Assembly (NCBI RefSeq): GCF_001941965.1
Contig: NZ_MKZO01000047.1
Span: forward strand, 62,001-126,000
Origin: Pseudomonas putida
Lineage (GTDB): Bacteria > Pseudomonadota > Gammaproteobacteria > Pseudomonadales > Pseudomonadaceae
Length of the DNA: 64,000 nt
Direction of reading: 5' to 3'
Shown: positions 52,267 to 60,601 of the stretch, piece after piece
Position numbering within the stretch: the stretch's first letter is position 1
How the letters are laid out: each line of letters opens with the position of its first letter
Made by a program: the position numbers and the translations under genes
The notes under the pieces: model-generated
Told to the model about the DNA's origin: nothing
The model's input: the letters and a program-made list of their open reading frames with translations, nothing else
Database searches by the model: none

Positions 52267-52563
52267 TCAATCCGCTATCTGGCTGGCATCGGAAGACTGC
52301 TTCGGATCCGCGGGTGGCGGCTGGAAGGCCGGTCCGTCGCCCGCCAGTCGCCAGCGCACGTTTTCGAGGCCGTAGCGCTCCGCCATCGGCTTGCTGACTT
52401 TCTTGACCTTCTGCTGGCCGAAGCGTGGAATGATGCCTATTCCTGCATCGCAACTTGCCCAATGCCAGGCCTCGGCGTTATCCATGCGTTCCAGCCTGAT
52501 GATGAAAGTGCGATGTTCGCCGCGCAGTTCATAGTCGATTACATAGAGTTGGGGTCCCTTCAT
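52267..52563 (-). CDS. DUF6555 family protein
   Basis: 98 residues from ATG 52563, which has AAGGAG six bases upstream (the ATG five codons earlier overlaps that site). LYVIDYELRGEHRTFIIRLE, then MDNAEAWHWASCDAGIGIIP and KVKKVSKPMAERYGL, matches what I recall of the Pseudomonas-restricted DUF6555 family. No signal peptide or membrane segment. Function unknown. First gene of a two-gene operon. Confidence 0.75.
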   Translation of the reverse strand: MKGPQLYVIDYELRGEHRTFIIRLERMDNAEAWHWASCDAGIGIIPRFGQQKVKKVSKPMAERYGLENVRWRLAGDGPAFQPPPADPKQSSDASQIAD

Positions 52564-52615
52564 GGCGATCTCCTTCATCAGATACCGGATGAATGGAGAG
52601 TTGCCACTCGGAAAA

Positions 52616-52636
52616 ATTCAATTCAATTGAATGAAT
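52616..52636. promoter_or_regulatory. A/T-rich palindromic region upstream of the DUF6555 operon
   Basis: A near-palindrome centred on TTCAATTGAA (52623-52632), extended by ATTCA/TGAAT half sites, sits about 55 bases before the DUF6555 start and beside the 3' end of the XRE gene. A possible operator; the factor is unknown. Confidence 0.35.
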
Positions 52637-52681
52637 GGAAAATGTCGTAGTTTATTTACATTCTTTACATATTGACGTGGA

Positions 52682-53527
52682 TCAACATGAGACGGTTGGC
52701 AAGGCAACTTGGCTGCGCATTGCTGCCCAGGTCTGCTCGTCCGCCGGGATCAGGTGTTCAATGCGCAGCGACGCCACGCTGATGTCCAGGGGCATGCCGA
52801 AGGTGGTGAAGGTGGAAAGGAATGTCAGCTCGCCATCCGCCGTGCGCACGCGGGTCAGGATCAATGGCGAAGGCTCGTCGTCCTGCGGCAGGGCTTCGGG
52901 TGTCGGCAGATCCTGCAGGCGCCGGGCGAGGCCGGGATTGCCCAGGGCTTCGCGGTTCGCCCGCTGCCAGGTGAGCGCACGGATCTGTGCTGCATTGACC
53001 AGATGGTCGCCAAGGCCACCGGGGCGTAGCAGGGTCTCCAGCAGGTTGAGGCCTTGCGTATCGGCCACCGGCTCGCCGGTCATTGCCACCAGGCGCATGG
53101 CGCCGGCGTTGGTGGCGATGATGTTCCAGTCGCTATCGAGGGCTATCGCCGGGGCCGGGTCCTGGGCGCGAAGCAGATGCTCGATGGCACGGTGGATCAT
53201 CTCCAGCGCCGGGGTGTCCAGGGCCGAGGCCTGGTAGCGCGGCGCATAACCGGCAGCGAGAAAGACCTCGTTGCACTGCTCCAGCGGCACATCCAGCGCC
53301 GACAGCAGGGCATGCAAGGTGCCGGGCCCGGCCTTGGCACGGCCGGTCTCGATGCAACTGAGGTGACGCTGGGAAATGCCGCAGGCCAGGGACAAGCCAA
53401 GCTGGCTCAGCCCGGCTTGCCGGCGCAACTGGCGCAGATGCTGACCGGCATGGGTGGCCGGGCTCAGAGTATGGAAAGGGCGTGGGCTCATGGCGCGACG
53501 GTGACGGTCCTTGTGCGGGGCGTCCAT
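52682..53527 (-). CDS. XRE-family regulator with MmyB-type ligand domain
   Basis: 281 residues if started at ATG 53527; ATG 53491 (MSPRPFHTL) and ATG 53542 are alternatives, none with a clear ribosome-binding site. The HTH_3 domain is near the start (LRQLRRQAGLSQLGLSLACGISQRHLSCIETGRAKAGPGTLHALLSALDV), followed by a PAS-like MmyB domain (NEVFLAAGYAPRYQ, ALDSDWNIIATNAGAMRLVAM). Such regulators control nearby oxidoreductase genes, often in response to a fatty-acid-like ligand. The divergent DUF2834 gene is the natural target. Confidence 0.85.
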   Translation of the reverse strand: MDAPHKDRHRRAMSPRPFHTLSPATHAGQHLRQLRRQAGLSQLGLSLACGISQRHLSCIETGRAKAGPGTLHALLSALDVPLEQCNEVFLAAGYAPRYQASALDTPALEMIHRAIEHLLRAQDPAPAIALDSDWNIIATNAGAMRLVAMTGEPVADTQGLNLLETLLRPGGLGDHLVNAAQIRALTWQRANREALGNPGLARRLQDLPTPEALPQDDEPSPLILTRVRTADGELTFLSTFTTFGMPLDISVASLRIEHLIPADEQTWAAMRSQVALPTVSC

Positions 53528-53600
53528 GACCTGGGAGGTCATTGAGGGACGGCTCACCCTATCACTACATTGACGGCATTCCCAATCAGGAGGGCTGGAG

Positions 53601-53909
53601 ATGGCTGTTCGTATCGGGGCGCTCGCCCTGTTCATCGTGCTTGCGCTGTACACCACCTGGACCATGGCGATCGCCGAGCAATCGTTGCTGGCGTTCGGCA
53701 TGCAGCTGCTGTCGCGGCCGGATACTGCGCAGGTGGTGATCGATCTGTACCTGATGGCGGGGCTGGCCGGGGCGTGGATGGTCAGGGATGTGCGCTTGCG
53801 CGGTGGCAGCCGGTGGAGTGCCGTGCCCTGGCTGGTGCTGACGGCGGTGTTCGTGTCGTTGGGGCCGTTGTTGTATATCGCAGTGCGGGGGTTGCGTTGG
53901 GAGGGTTAG
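53601..53909 (+). CDS. DUF2834 membrane protein
   Basis: 102 residues from ATG 53601 (GGAGGGCTGGAG upstream). Three hydrophobic segments: IGALALFIVLALYTTWTMAI, VVIDLYLMAGLAGAWMV and AVPWLVLTAVFVSLGPLLYIAV, matching the short DUF2834 family. Function unknown to me. Divergent from the XRE/MmyB regulator, 73 bases apart, and 64 bases ahead of the next gene on the same strand. Confidence 0.8.
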   Translation: MAVRIGALALFIVLALYTTWTMAIAEQSLLAFGMQLLSRPDTAQVVIDLYLMAGLAGAWMVRDVRLRGGSRWSAVPWLVLTAVFVSLGPLLYIAVRGLRWEG

Positions 53910-53973
53910 CCTGGCGGTGGTGTGGACAGGCTTCTACGCTGTGAGCGGCATTGGCCTTATTGGAGTTTTCAGC

Positions 53974-54369
53974 ATGAAATCAGCACTTCTGTTCTCCCTC
54001 TTCCTTGCGTGCGGTGTCAATGGTTCGGTGCAGGCCAAGGACACCGTGACCCAGGTGCCGGTGCACTTCGCCAAGGGGGCGTCGAGTGCGGAACTCAAGG
54101 GGCGCTTCAGTGGTTATGACAGCGTCCGCTACACCCTCGGCGCCAAGGCCGGGCAGAGCATGACGGTGCGGATCCAGGGCAGTCGCAATGCCAACTTCAA
54201 TGTCTTCGCGCCCGGGGCGTCGACGGCCCTGGGTGGCGGGAGTGTCGGCAGTGACTGGAGTGCGGTGTTGCCGGACTCGGGGGAGTACCGGATCGAGGTG
54301 TACCAGATGCGGGCCTCGGCGCGGCGGGGGGAGAAGGTCGAGTACAGCATCGAGTTCAGGGTGAAGTGA
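53974..54369 (+). CDS. periplasmic protein resembling g-type lysozyme inhibitor (PliG-like)
   Basis: 131 residues. Signal peptide (LLFSLFLACGVNGSVQA), then a compact beta-sandwich-like domain: VPVHFAKGASSAELKGRFSG, YTLGAKAGQSMTVRIQGS, NFNVFAPGAS and a closing LPDSGEYRIEVYQMRASARR. I recall similar Pseudomonas proteins annotated as inhibitors of goose-type lysozyme, which protect the wall from host enzymes. The match is by recall only. Confidence 0.6.
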   Translation: MKSALLFSLFLACGVNGSVQAKDTVTQVPVHFAKGASSAELKGRFSGYDSVRYTLGAKAGQSMTVRIQGSRNANFNVFAPGASTALGGGSVGSDWSAVLPDSGEYRIEVYQMRASARRGEKVEYSIEFRVK

Positions 54370-54417
54370 TCGATATGTCGACACGGACTCTGTGGGGGTT
54401 CACCCGTGATTGCAATA

Positions 54418-54545
54418 GTGGCCGCACCACCGCAATCGCTGGCAAGCCAGCTCCCACAGTGACCGCGTCGTGCCCGGATCTGATGATCGACTCAGGACCC
54501 TGTGGAAGCTGGCTTGCCAGCGATTGCGATAGTGGTCTCACCACA
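54418..54545. repeat. REP/BIME pair
   Basis: Inverted units CAATCGCTGGCAAGCCAGCT from 54432 and CTGTGGAAGCTGGCTTGCCA to 54519, with outer arms CCGCA/TGCG-like. The right unit has GGAAGC instead of GGGAGC. It lies between the convergent PliG-like and amidase genes. Confidence 0.88.
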
Positions 54546-54561
54546 GTCGCGAGTACGACAG

Positions 54562-56079
54562 TTAACGCCTCTCCCACTCCGCAGCCCGCTCAAACGCATA
54601 CGCCGCCCGATAAATCTGCCCCTCGGCAAAATACCGGCCCACCAACTGCATCCCCACCGGCAACCCCTCCCGGCAAGCACAGGGAATCGACATCGCCGGA
54701 TGCCCGGTGGCGTCGAAGCCGCAGGTGTTGCCCAGCATCTCGAAGGCCCGGTCGAGCACCTCCGGCATGGGCGCATCGGCAGCCGGCAGGGGCGTCGCAC
54801 GCAGGGGCAGGGTCGGCATCAGCAGCAGGTCGTAGTCCTCGAACAGCCCGTCATAGGCCAGGCGCAGTTGCCGGGCGAGGTTCTGCGCCTTGCCGTAGTA
54901 GCGGCCGCCGTAGTTGCGGTTGACGTACTCGCCCAGCAGCAGGGTGACTTTGACCGTGTCCGGCAATTGGTCGGCGCGTTCGCGCCAGCGCGCGTGGTGC
55001 TCCATCATCCCGGTGAGGTACAGCCCGCGCCAGTTGAGGCCATGGCTGTCGCCCTTCATCATCTGCCCGGTAGCACCCTCGGCGGCGATCGCCAGCCAGA
55101 TGGCAGGACCCAGGCCATGCATCGGCAACGACACGTCCGCAACCGTAGCCCCCAGCCCACGGAACACCTCGGCCGCTGCGCGCACGGCGTCATCCACCTC
55201 GGCTTCGGAATTGGCCTGCCCGAAACCCTCGCGCAAAACGCCGATGCGCATGCCCGCGACACCCTGCTCCAGGTCTTGCAGATAACGCCGCTCCGAAGGC
55301 ACCGCAACTTGCCTCGGGTCCAGCCCGTCCGGGCCGGCCAAGACTTCGAGCAGCAGCGCATTGTCACGCACGTTGGCGGTGATCGGCCCGAGGTGGTCGA
55401 GGGTCGCTTCGATCGGCATCGCTCCGGTGTAGGGCACCAGGCCATGGGTCGGTTTCATCCCGTACACGCCGCAGTACGCCGAAGGAATGCGCACCGAGCC
55501 GCCCTGGTCGCTGCCCAGGGCCATTTCCACTTCGCCGGCCGCCACCAGCGCCGCCGATCCGGACGAAGAGCCGCCGGCGGAATAGCCATGCCGCCGGGGG
55601 TTGTGCACCGGCCCGCTGGCCGAGGTATGCGAGCCACCAGAGAAGCACAGCGCTTCGCAGACGGACTTGCCGGTGATGGTCGCGCCGGCATCGAGCAGGC
55701 GGCTGACCACCGTGGCGTCCACCTCCGGGACATAACCGTCGAGGGTGACGCTGCCGTTGAACATCGGTAGCCCGGCGACGGCAATGTTGTCCTTGACCAC
55801 CACCCGCTTGCCCGCCAGCGGGCCGTTCGCGGCGCCCTGGATCAGCGACTTGCATTGCCAGGCACCGAGGGCATTTTCAGCGGCTTCCGGCCTGTGTACC
55901 GGGCCACGGGGATAACGCACCTCGGGGAGGAAGTCGGGCAGTTCGTCGAGCAGGTCATAGGCATCGAAGTTGGCCTGCAGCGCGCTCTGGCAGGCATCCA
56001 GTTGTGCAGCGCTCAAGGTCAGGCCGAGGCTTTCGGCGATCTGGCCCAGTTCATTGAAGTCGGGTCTGCGTAGGGTCAT
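54562..56079 (-). CDS. amidase-signature-family amidase of the nitrile pathway
   Basis: 505 residues. The Ser-cisSer-Lys triad of the amidase signature is present: Lys in VVVKDNIAVAG, the serine pair in GYSAGGSSSGSAALVAAGEV and GSDQGGSVRIP. The length and the TNF-free N-terminal region match enantioselective amidases that follow nitrile hydratase. It hydrolyses the amide to a carboxylic acid and ammonia, ending the aldoxime-nitrile route. It lies 31 bases downstream of the nitrile hydratase beta gene in the same operon. Confidence 0.92.
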   Translation of the reverse strand: MTLRRPDFNELGQIAESLGLTLSAAQLDACQSALQANFDAYDLLDELPDFLPEVRYPRGPVHRPEAAENALGAWQCKSLIQGAANGPLAGKRVVVKDNIAVAGLPMFNGSVTLDGYVPEVDATVVSRLLDAGATITGKSVCEALCFSGGSHTSASGPVHNPRRHGYSAGGSSSGSAALVAAGEVEMALGSDQGGSVRIPSAYCGVYGMKPTHGLVPYTGAMPIEATLDHLGPITANVRDNALLLEVLAGPDGLDPRQVAVPSERRYLQDLEQGVAGMRIGVLREGFGQANSEAEVDDAVRAAAEVFRGLGATVADVSLPMHGLGPAIWLAIAAEGATGQMMKGDSHGLNWRGLYLTGMMEHHARWRERADQLPDTVKVTLLLGEYVNRNYGGRYYGKAQNLARQLRLAYDGLFEDYDLLLMPTLPLRATPLPAADAPMPEVLDRAFEMLGNTCGFDATGHPAMSIPCACREGLPVGMQLVGRYFAEGQIYRAAYAFERAAEWERR

Positions 56080-56110
56080 CTTGAAGTGTCCTCGGGAAAG
56101 TGGCTGTTGG

Positions 56111-56743
56111 TCAGGCCGGGAGCAGGTAGCCGCCGAAGAGATCGACCACTACCGTGCCGCTGTCGGCGGCATCGCCCCACAACTCTTCGGTAGTGAACTG
56201 AACGTGGTAGGTCGGCTCCGGCGCGCTGTCCAGGCCATGCCCGACCGCATCGGGGAAGGGCCAGGCATGGGTGGTACGGTGCAGCACCACGCCGCGCTTG
56301 CCGCGGACATAACCCGGCATGCGGATATGTCCGTCGACGAATTCGTCGCGCACTTGCACCTGCTCACCGACCTCGAACGGTTTGCGCGGCGGGTTTGCTG
56401 CCCGCCCCGGGCCGATCGACAAGGCGAGGGGATAGCTGCCACCGGCCAGTTGCGCCAGGCGCTCCCGGCTCAGCAGGCCTTTTTCGACGAACAGCGAGGC
56501 GGTGCCCACCACGATCCGGTCGTAGTAGCTGGAGGTCAGGTACTGCCGGGGCTCCATGCGTTCGATCGCATGGCGCAGTTCGTCGACATTGAACAGGCCC
56601 AGTTCCCCCGCACCGAGAAACAGCAGGCTGTAGCCCAGGTGTTCCCAGTCTTCGTGGAACACCGGCTTGTAGCTCAGGGAGTTGGCCGTGTGCGCGACCG
56701 GCCCGAAACCTTGCAGGCCGCCAAGATCATGGATGCCGTCCAT
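56111..56743 (-). CDS. nthB: nitrile hydratase beta subunit
   Basis: 210 residues from ATG 56743, overlapping the last base of the alpha gene. The N-terminus MDGIHDLGGLQGFGPV is the family hallmark. The C-terminal SH3-like domain has PFEVGEQVQVRD, MPGYVRGKRGVV and TYHVQFTTEELWGDAA. It packs on the alpha subunit to form the active site. No P47K-type or P14K-type activator gene follows, unlike many nitrile hydratase operons. Confidence 0.95.
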   Translation of the reverse strand: MDGIHDLGGLQGFGPVAHTANSLSYKPVFHEDWEHLGYSLLFLGAGELGLFNVDELRHAIERMEPRQYLTSSYYDRIVVGTASLFVEKGLLSRERLAQLAGGSYPLALSIGPGRAANPPRKPFEVGEQVQVRDEFVDGHIRMPGYVRGKRGVVLHRTTHAWPFPDAVGHGLDSAPEPTYHVQFTTEELWGDAADSGTVVVDLFGGYLLPA

Positions 56744-57348
56744 TACGCTCGCCCTCCGCTGATGTCGGGGCGGGCAATACCGATGAGCACGTCCTTGGTC
56801 ACCAGTGCAGCGAGGGCTTCCTCGCTCCAGCCTTCGGTGCCCGTAGGGCGCACGGGGAGGACCATGTAGCGGGTTTCGGCGGTGGTGTCCCAGACCCGGA
56901 TCGCCACGTCCTCGGGCAGGTCGAGGCCCATTTCCCGCAGCACCGTGCGGGCCTCGCGCACCACCCGGGCGCGGTATTCGAAGCTCTTGTACCAGTCGGG
57001 TGGCAGGCCGAGCACCGGCCAGGCGGTGCACGAGCACAGGGTGCAGACGATGACGTTCTGCAGGGTCGGGGTGTTTTCCAGGGCGACGATGTATTCGCCC
57101 TGCACGCCGGTGTAACCGAACTGCTCGCAGGCGGCGGTGCCGTCGCGCAGCAGCAGTTCGCGGTAGGCCGGGTCGACCCAGGCCCGGGCCACCACGCGGG
57201 CGCCGTTGGCCGGGTCGAAGTCGGTTTCCATGACCTCGGTGAAGTGTTCGATATAGCCGTCCGGGATCACCCCTTTTTCGGCCAGGGCGTGCTTGAGGGC
57301 GTAGGCGCGTTCGGCGGCGGAGCCCGCCGGGGCATGCTTGTGGTCCAT
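56743..57348 (-). CDS. nthA: nitrile hydratase alpha subunit
   Basis: 201 residues. The metal-binding claw is CTLCSC at C102-T103-L104-C105-S106-C107; its cysteines are normally oxidised to sulfinic and sulfenic acids. The Thr matches cobalt-type enzymes, whereas the following sequence (TAWPVLGLPPDWYKSFEYRA) and the VREARTVLREMG segment look like iron-type enzymes of Pseudomonas. It hydrates nitriles to amides. It lies between aldoxime dehydratase and beta. Confidence 0.95.
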   Translation of the reverse strand: MDHKHAPAGSAAERAYALKHALAEKGVIPDGYIEHFTEVMETDFDPANGARVVARAWVDPAYRELLLRDGTAACEQFGYTGVQGEYIVALENTPTLQNVIVCTLCSCTAWPVLGLPPDWYKSFEYRARVVREARTVLREMGLDLPEDVAIRVWDTTAETRYMVLPVRPTGTEGWSEEALAALVTKDVLIGIARPDISGGRA

Positions 57349-57364
57349 GTCGTTCTCCTCGTGC

Positions 57365-58405
57365 TCAGACGCCGGCCATCAGGCCGGTGCCGGGATGGCA
57401 GTTGATGTAGTCGTAGTGCTGGTCCTGGGCGCGCAGCACGCTGACCTCGTGATAGCCCTTCCACTTCAGCTGGCCGCCCAGGGTCTGGACCATGCGCATG
57501 AAGGTGCCGAAGATCTCGATATGGGTCGGGTGCGACTCGGACCAGCGCTCCAGCGCGGACATCGAGCGCCAGTGGCTGACCGAGAAACGCTTCTCCATGG
57601 GCTGGCCATGGGCGTCGATATGCTGCACGTAGCGGTTGCTGTAGCAGCCCACCGGCAGGCCCTGGTCGCGCAGGAAGTCCATGCCGGCGCGCAGCACCGG
57701 TTCCATTTCACCGAGGTAGAGCTGGCGTTCCTGGCCCTCGGTTTCGCTCCAGTCCTGGCCGGAGCGGATCACCACCAGGTTTTCATGGCCGCAGACCCGG
57801 ACCCGCTGCGTGCTGCGCTCGGCCTTGAGTTCACCGGACGCGGCCATGCCATCGGTCTGCGACAGCGGAACCCGGTCACGCATCGAACCCCAATAGCCGT
57901 GCTCCTGGATCTCGCCGCTGCGCTCGCCCATCGCCAGGCCGACGCCTTCCATGCCTTCGGGCATGGCGTAGAGGGTTTCGAAGCGCTCGACGCCGGGGCT
58001 GATGATTTCGCGGAAGAAGCCCAGGCCCTGATGCCCGGTCTCCTTGCCCGACCACCAGGCCTCGACGGTCTCGTCGCGCTGCCAGCGGGCGAAGGTGGCG
58101 GGGTTGTCCCAGTAGGCGATGACGAACAGGTTGTCGTAGCCGCTGGCATCCTGGTAATGGGCCATGTCGTGGTAACGCGGGCCGGCGCCGTGTTCCAGGC
58201 TCTGGACGATCTGGCGCAGGGCGGCGCAGGCGGCGCCGAGCTGGCTTTCGCCCTTGCTCTGCACGCCCAGGTAGGCCATCACGTAGCGGGTGATCGCAGG
58301 ATCTGCCCGGCCGACCCAGGCGGGGAAGGGCGGGGTGTAGTCGTCTTCGATGCGTCGCGCGCGCAGGCGCGGGCACAGCAGGTGCTTGTCGATTGCCGAT
58401 TCCAT
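57365..58405 (-). CDS. oxd: aldoxime dehydratase (heme-containing)
   Basis: 346 residues from ATG 58405, the family's usual length. Typical segments are HDMAHYQDASGYDNLFVIAY, GFFREIISPGVERFETLY and the histidine-rich C-terminal region (SVSHWRSM, SHPTHIEIFGTF, GYHEVSVL) that holds the heme ligand and catalytic residues. The enzyme dehydrates aldoximes (phenylacetaldoxime type) to nitriles, feeding the nitrile hydratase encoded 16 bases downstream. I did not map individual residue numbers onto OxdA. Confidence 0.93.
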   Translation of the reverse strand: MESAIDKHLLCPRLRARRIEDDYTPPFPAWVGRADPAITRYVMAYLGVQSKGESQLGAACAALRQIVQSLEHGAGPRYHDMAHYQDASGYDNLFVIAYWDNPATFARWQRDETVEAWWSGKETGHQGLGFFREIISPGVERFETLYAMPEGMEGVGLAMGERSGEIQEHGYWGSMRDRVPLSQTDGMAASGELKAERSTQRVRVCGHENLVVIRSGQDWSETEGQERQLYLGEMEPVLRAGMDFLRDQGLPVGCYSNRYVQHIDAHGQPMEKRFSVSHWRSMSALERWSESHPTHIEIFGTFMRMVQTLGGQLKWKGYHEVSVLRAQDQHYDYINCHPGTGLMAGV

Positions 58406-58445
58406 GGGAGCCTCCAGGTGTTGTCGTTGTTGTTATGGATGGGCG

Positions 58446-59342
58446 CTAGAAGATGTGCGCGTAGCGCAGGTTCAGGCGGAAGTCCTCGCGCGGCCCGTTG
58501 TCCACGGCGAGGTCACGGCCCAGTTGCAACTGCAGCTGGTCCTTGGGCGTGAAGAAGTGGCTGGCGGTGAAGCGCAGGTTGGTGCTGCGCTGGCAGTCAT
58601 CGCGGTCAACCCCGTCCACCCGGGTCTCACCGCCCCACAGCTGGCCGATGCCCACGCCCAGGCTGGTGGCCGGCTCGGGCATGTAGCGGCCCATGATCTG
58701 GGCGCCGTAGGAGGTTTTCTGCTTCAGGGTGGCCGATGCGGGGCCGAAGTCGTCGTTGTCGCCATACCAGATGACATCGCCGATCAGGTCCATCGCCCAC
58801 TTCTCGCCGAAGTGCTTGATATAGGCGCCCTGGAAATCCACCTTCCAGCGGTTTTCGCCAAGGTTCAGGGCATCGTCGCGGTCGTAGTTGCCGGTCGGCA
58901 CGTACAGGTAGGCGTTGGCGCTGAGGGTGTCGCGGGCCTCGTTGAGCAGCAGCTTGATCGGCGCGGTGAGGATCAGGTCGCCGACCCCGCTGGCATCGCC
59001 GAGGGCCGAGGCATCGCCATTGCCGGAGACATGGCCGAAGGGCAGGAGGAACTGCGGATCGACGGTGATCCGTTCACTCAGTTGAAAGACGTGGAGCAGA
59101 CGCAGGATGCCGATATCCGAGGTCAGATTGAAGTCGGAACTGGCCGACCGACCGTCGCTGCGCAGCGCGTCGGTAGTCGCATGCTGGTAGTAGAGCAGGC
59201 CGATGGTCGCGCCGCCGGGGAACTGCTCGTAGTCGCCGGGGGCGACTTCCGCCGCCAGGCTGGAGAACGATACGCCGATCAGGATCAGGCCGGCGATCAC
59301 GCTGTGTTTCAGCTCGCAAAGCAAAGGTCTTGTTGTTTTCAT
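58446..59342 (-). CDS. outer-membrane transporter (phenol-degradation MetA-like barrel)
   Basis: 298 residues. Signal peptide (VIAGLILIGVSFSSLAA) followed by a beta barrel with repeated aromatic strands (GATIGLLYYQHATTDALRS, ANAYLYVPTGNYDRDDALNLG) and a terminal LNLRYAHIF. This is the family of MetA-pathway-of-phenol-degradation putative transporters, typically near aromatic or nitrile catabolic genes. It is probably the first gene of the aldoxime-nitrile operon and may admit the hydrophobic substrate. Confidence 0.82.
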   Translation of the reverse strand: MKTTRPLLCELKHSVIAGLILIGVSFSSLAAEVAPGDYEQFPGGATIGLLYYQHATTDALRSDGRSASSDFNLTSDIGILRLLHVFQLSERITVDPQFLLPFGHVSGNGDASALGDASGVGDLILTAPIKLLLNEARDTLSANAYLYVPTGNYDRDDALNLGENRWKVDFQGAYIKHFGEKWAMDLIGDVIWYGDNDDFGPASATLKQKTSYGAQIMGRYMPEPATSLGVGIGQLWGGETRVDGVDRDDCQRSTNLRFTASHFFTPKDQLQLQLGRDLAVDNGPREDFRLNLRYAHIF

Positions 59343-59590
59343 GGGCTTGCCTTGGGTGGAGAGGGACGGGTGACCGGCCTGGTCGCTGACGCTCGACGTC
59401 CTCGCTGTCGTGGCTCAAGGATGAAACGCTGTGCCCACGGGTTCTTGGCTGAAAGAGAACCAGCATTTGCTCCGGACGGCCCTTGCGTCGGGACTGCTGG
59501 AATGCCTGCCGGGGCTGGTGTATGAATGGAAACCGGGCCTCAGAGGCCATGGATCCATCCTGAAAAGATCAATAACAGGGGTGCATCGCG

Positions 59591-60601
59591 ATGATCGAAC
59601 CACCACGGGCACAAGCGCCGGCCAACTGGGCGAGCGAACGGATCGAGCTGGCGACCCTCGGCCATTCCTTTCACGACCGTGTGGACTATTGGCGGGAGAT
59701 GATCCTGCGCCTGTTCGCCGACGTTGAAATCGGCGCGCTGCCCGACCCGGCGTTCCATGGCCGGGTGCGTTCGCAGAAATGCGAGGCATTGCGGGTCAGC
59801 GAGGTCGGCGCCTCGGCCCAGGCGGTCAATCGGCGCCATCTGAATCCGCGTTGCCGCGAGGAAGACAAGTATTTTGCGGTGCTGATGCTCGATGGTCAGG
59901 AGTCCCTGGCCCAGGGGGACAACCGGGCACGGATCGGGCCGGGGGAGTTCGCCATCTACGACGCCACCCGGCCGCACCAGTTGAGCTTCGACGGTGACTG
60001 GCGGCAGATCATCATCAGCATCCCGCGTACCAGCCTGAACCAGTTGGTGGTGGACATGGAATGTCGGACCGCGACCCGGGTCTCCCTGGATAACCCCAGC
60101 GGGCGGGTGTTGCGTGCTTTCCTCGAGACCCTGTGCGGGCAGGTCGGGCAGTTCAGCGCCCAGGAAATGGCGCGCCTGGCGGAGTCTGCCACCCAGTTGA
60201 TCGCCCTGACCCTGGGCAACCTGCAGCCGCTGGATGGCGATCAGTCACGCTCGCAGATGCTGACCCTCACCCGGGTCAAGGTCTATATCAATGACAACCT
60301 GCGCGATCCCGCGCTGAGTGCCCGGCAGGTCGCCCAGGCCATGGGGCTGTCCACCCGCTATATCGCCAAGCTGTTCGAGCGCGAGGGCAGTTCGCTGATG
60401 CGCTATGTGTTGCGCCGACGCCTGGAGCGCTGTGCCGGGGAGCTGGAGAACCCGTTGCTGGCGGCCCAGCGAATTTCCGATGTGGCGTTTCGCTGGGGGT
60501 TCAATGACCTCTCGCATTTCAGCCGGGTGTTTCGCGAATGCCACGGGCAAAGCCCGCGGGAGTGGAAAGAGGAACGACTCTCGGCATCCCTACGCCTGTA
60601 G
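59591..60601 (+). CDS. AraC-family regulator of the aldoxime-nitrile operon
   Basis: 336 residues from ATG 59591. An N-terminal AraC_binding_2-like domain (to about 210) has YFAVLMLDGQESLAQGD and GEFAIYDATRPHQLSF. The C-terminal double HTH (about 225-330) includes LSARQVAQAMGLSTRYIAKLFEREGSS and ISDVAFRWGFNDLSHFSRVFRE. Similar regulators (NitR, OxdR types) activate nitrilase/aldoxime genes in response to the nitrile or aldoxime. Divergent from the barrel gene across 248 bases. The stop codon TAG is part of the adjacent palindromic repeat. Confidence 0.9.
   Translation: MIEPPRAQAPANWASERIELATLGHSFHDRVDYWREMILRLFADVEIGALPDPAFHGRVRSQKCEALRVSEVGASAQAVNRRHLNPRCREEDKYFAVLMLDGQESLAQGDNRARIGPGEFAIYDATRPHQLSFDGDWRQIIISIPRTSLNQLVVDMECRTATRVSLDNPSGRVLRAFLETLCGQVGQFSAQEMARLAESATQLIALTLGNLQPLDGDQSRSQMLTLTRVKVYINDNLRDPALSARQVAQAMGLSTRYIAKLFEREGSSLMRYVLRRRLERCAGELENPLLAAQRISDVAFRWGFNDLSHFSRVFRECHGQSPREWKEERLSASLRL

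Noticed and set aside
7010..54545. Recurring palindromic repeats as a CRISPR array
   Set aside because: The copies are kilobases apart at gene ends, in inverted pairs, without regular spacers or cas genes; they are REP elements.
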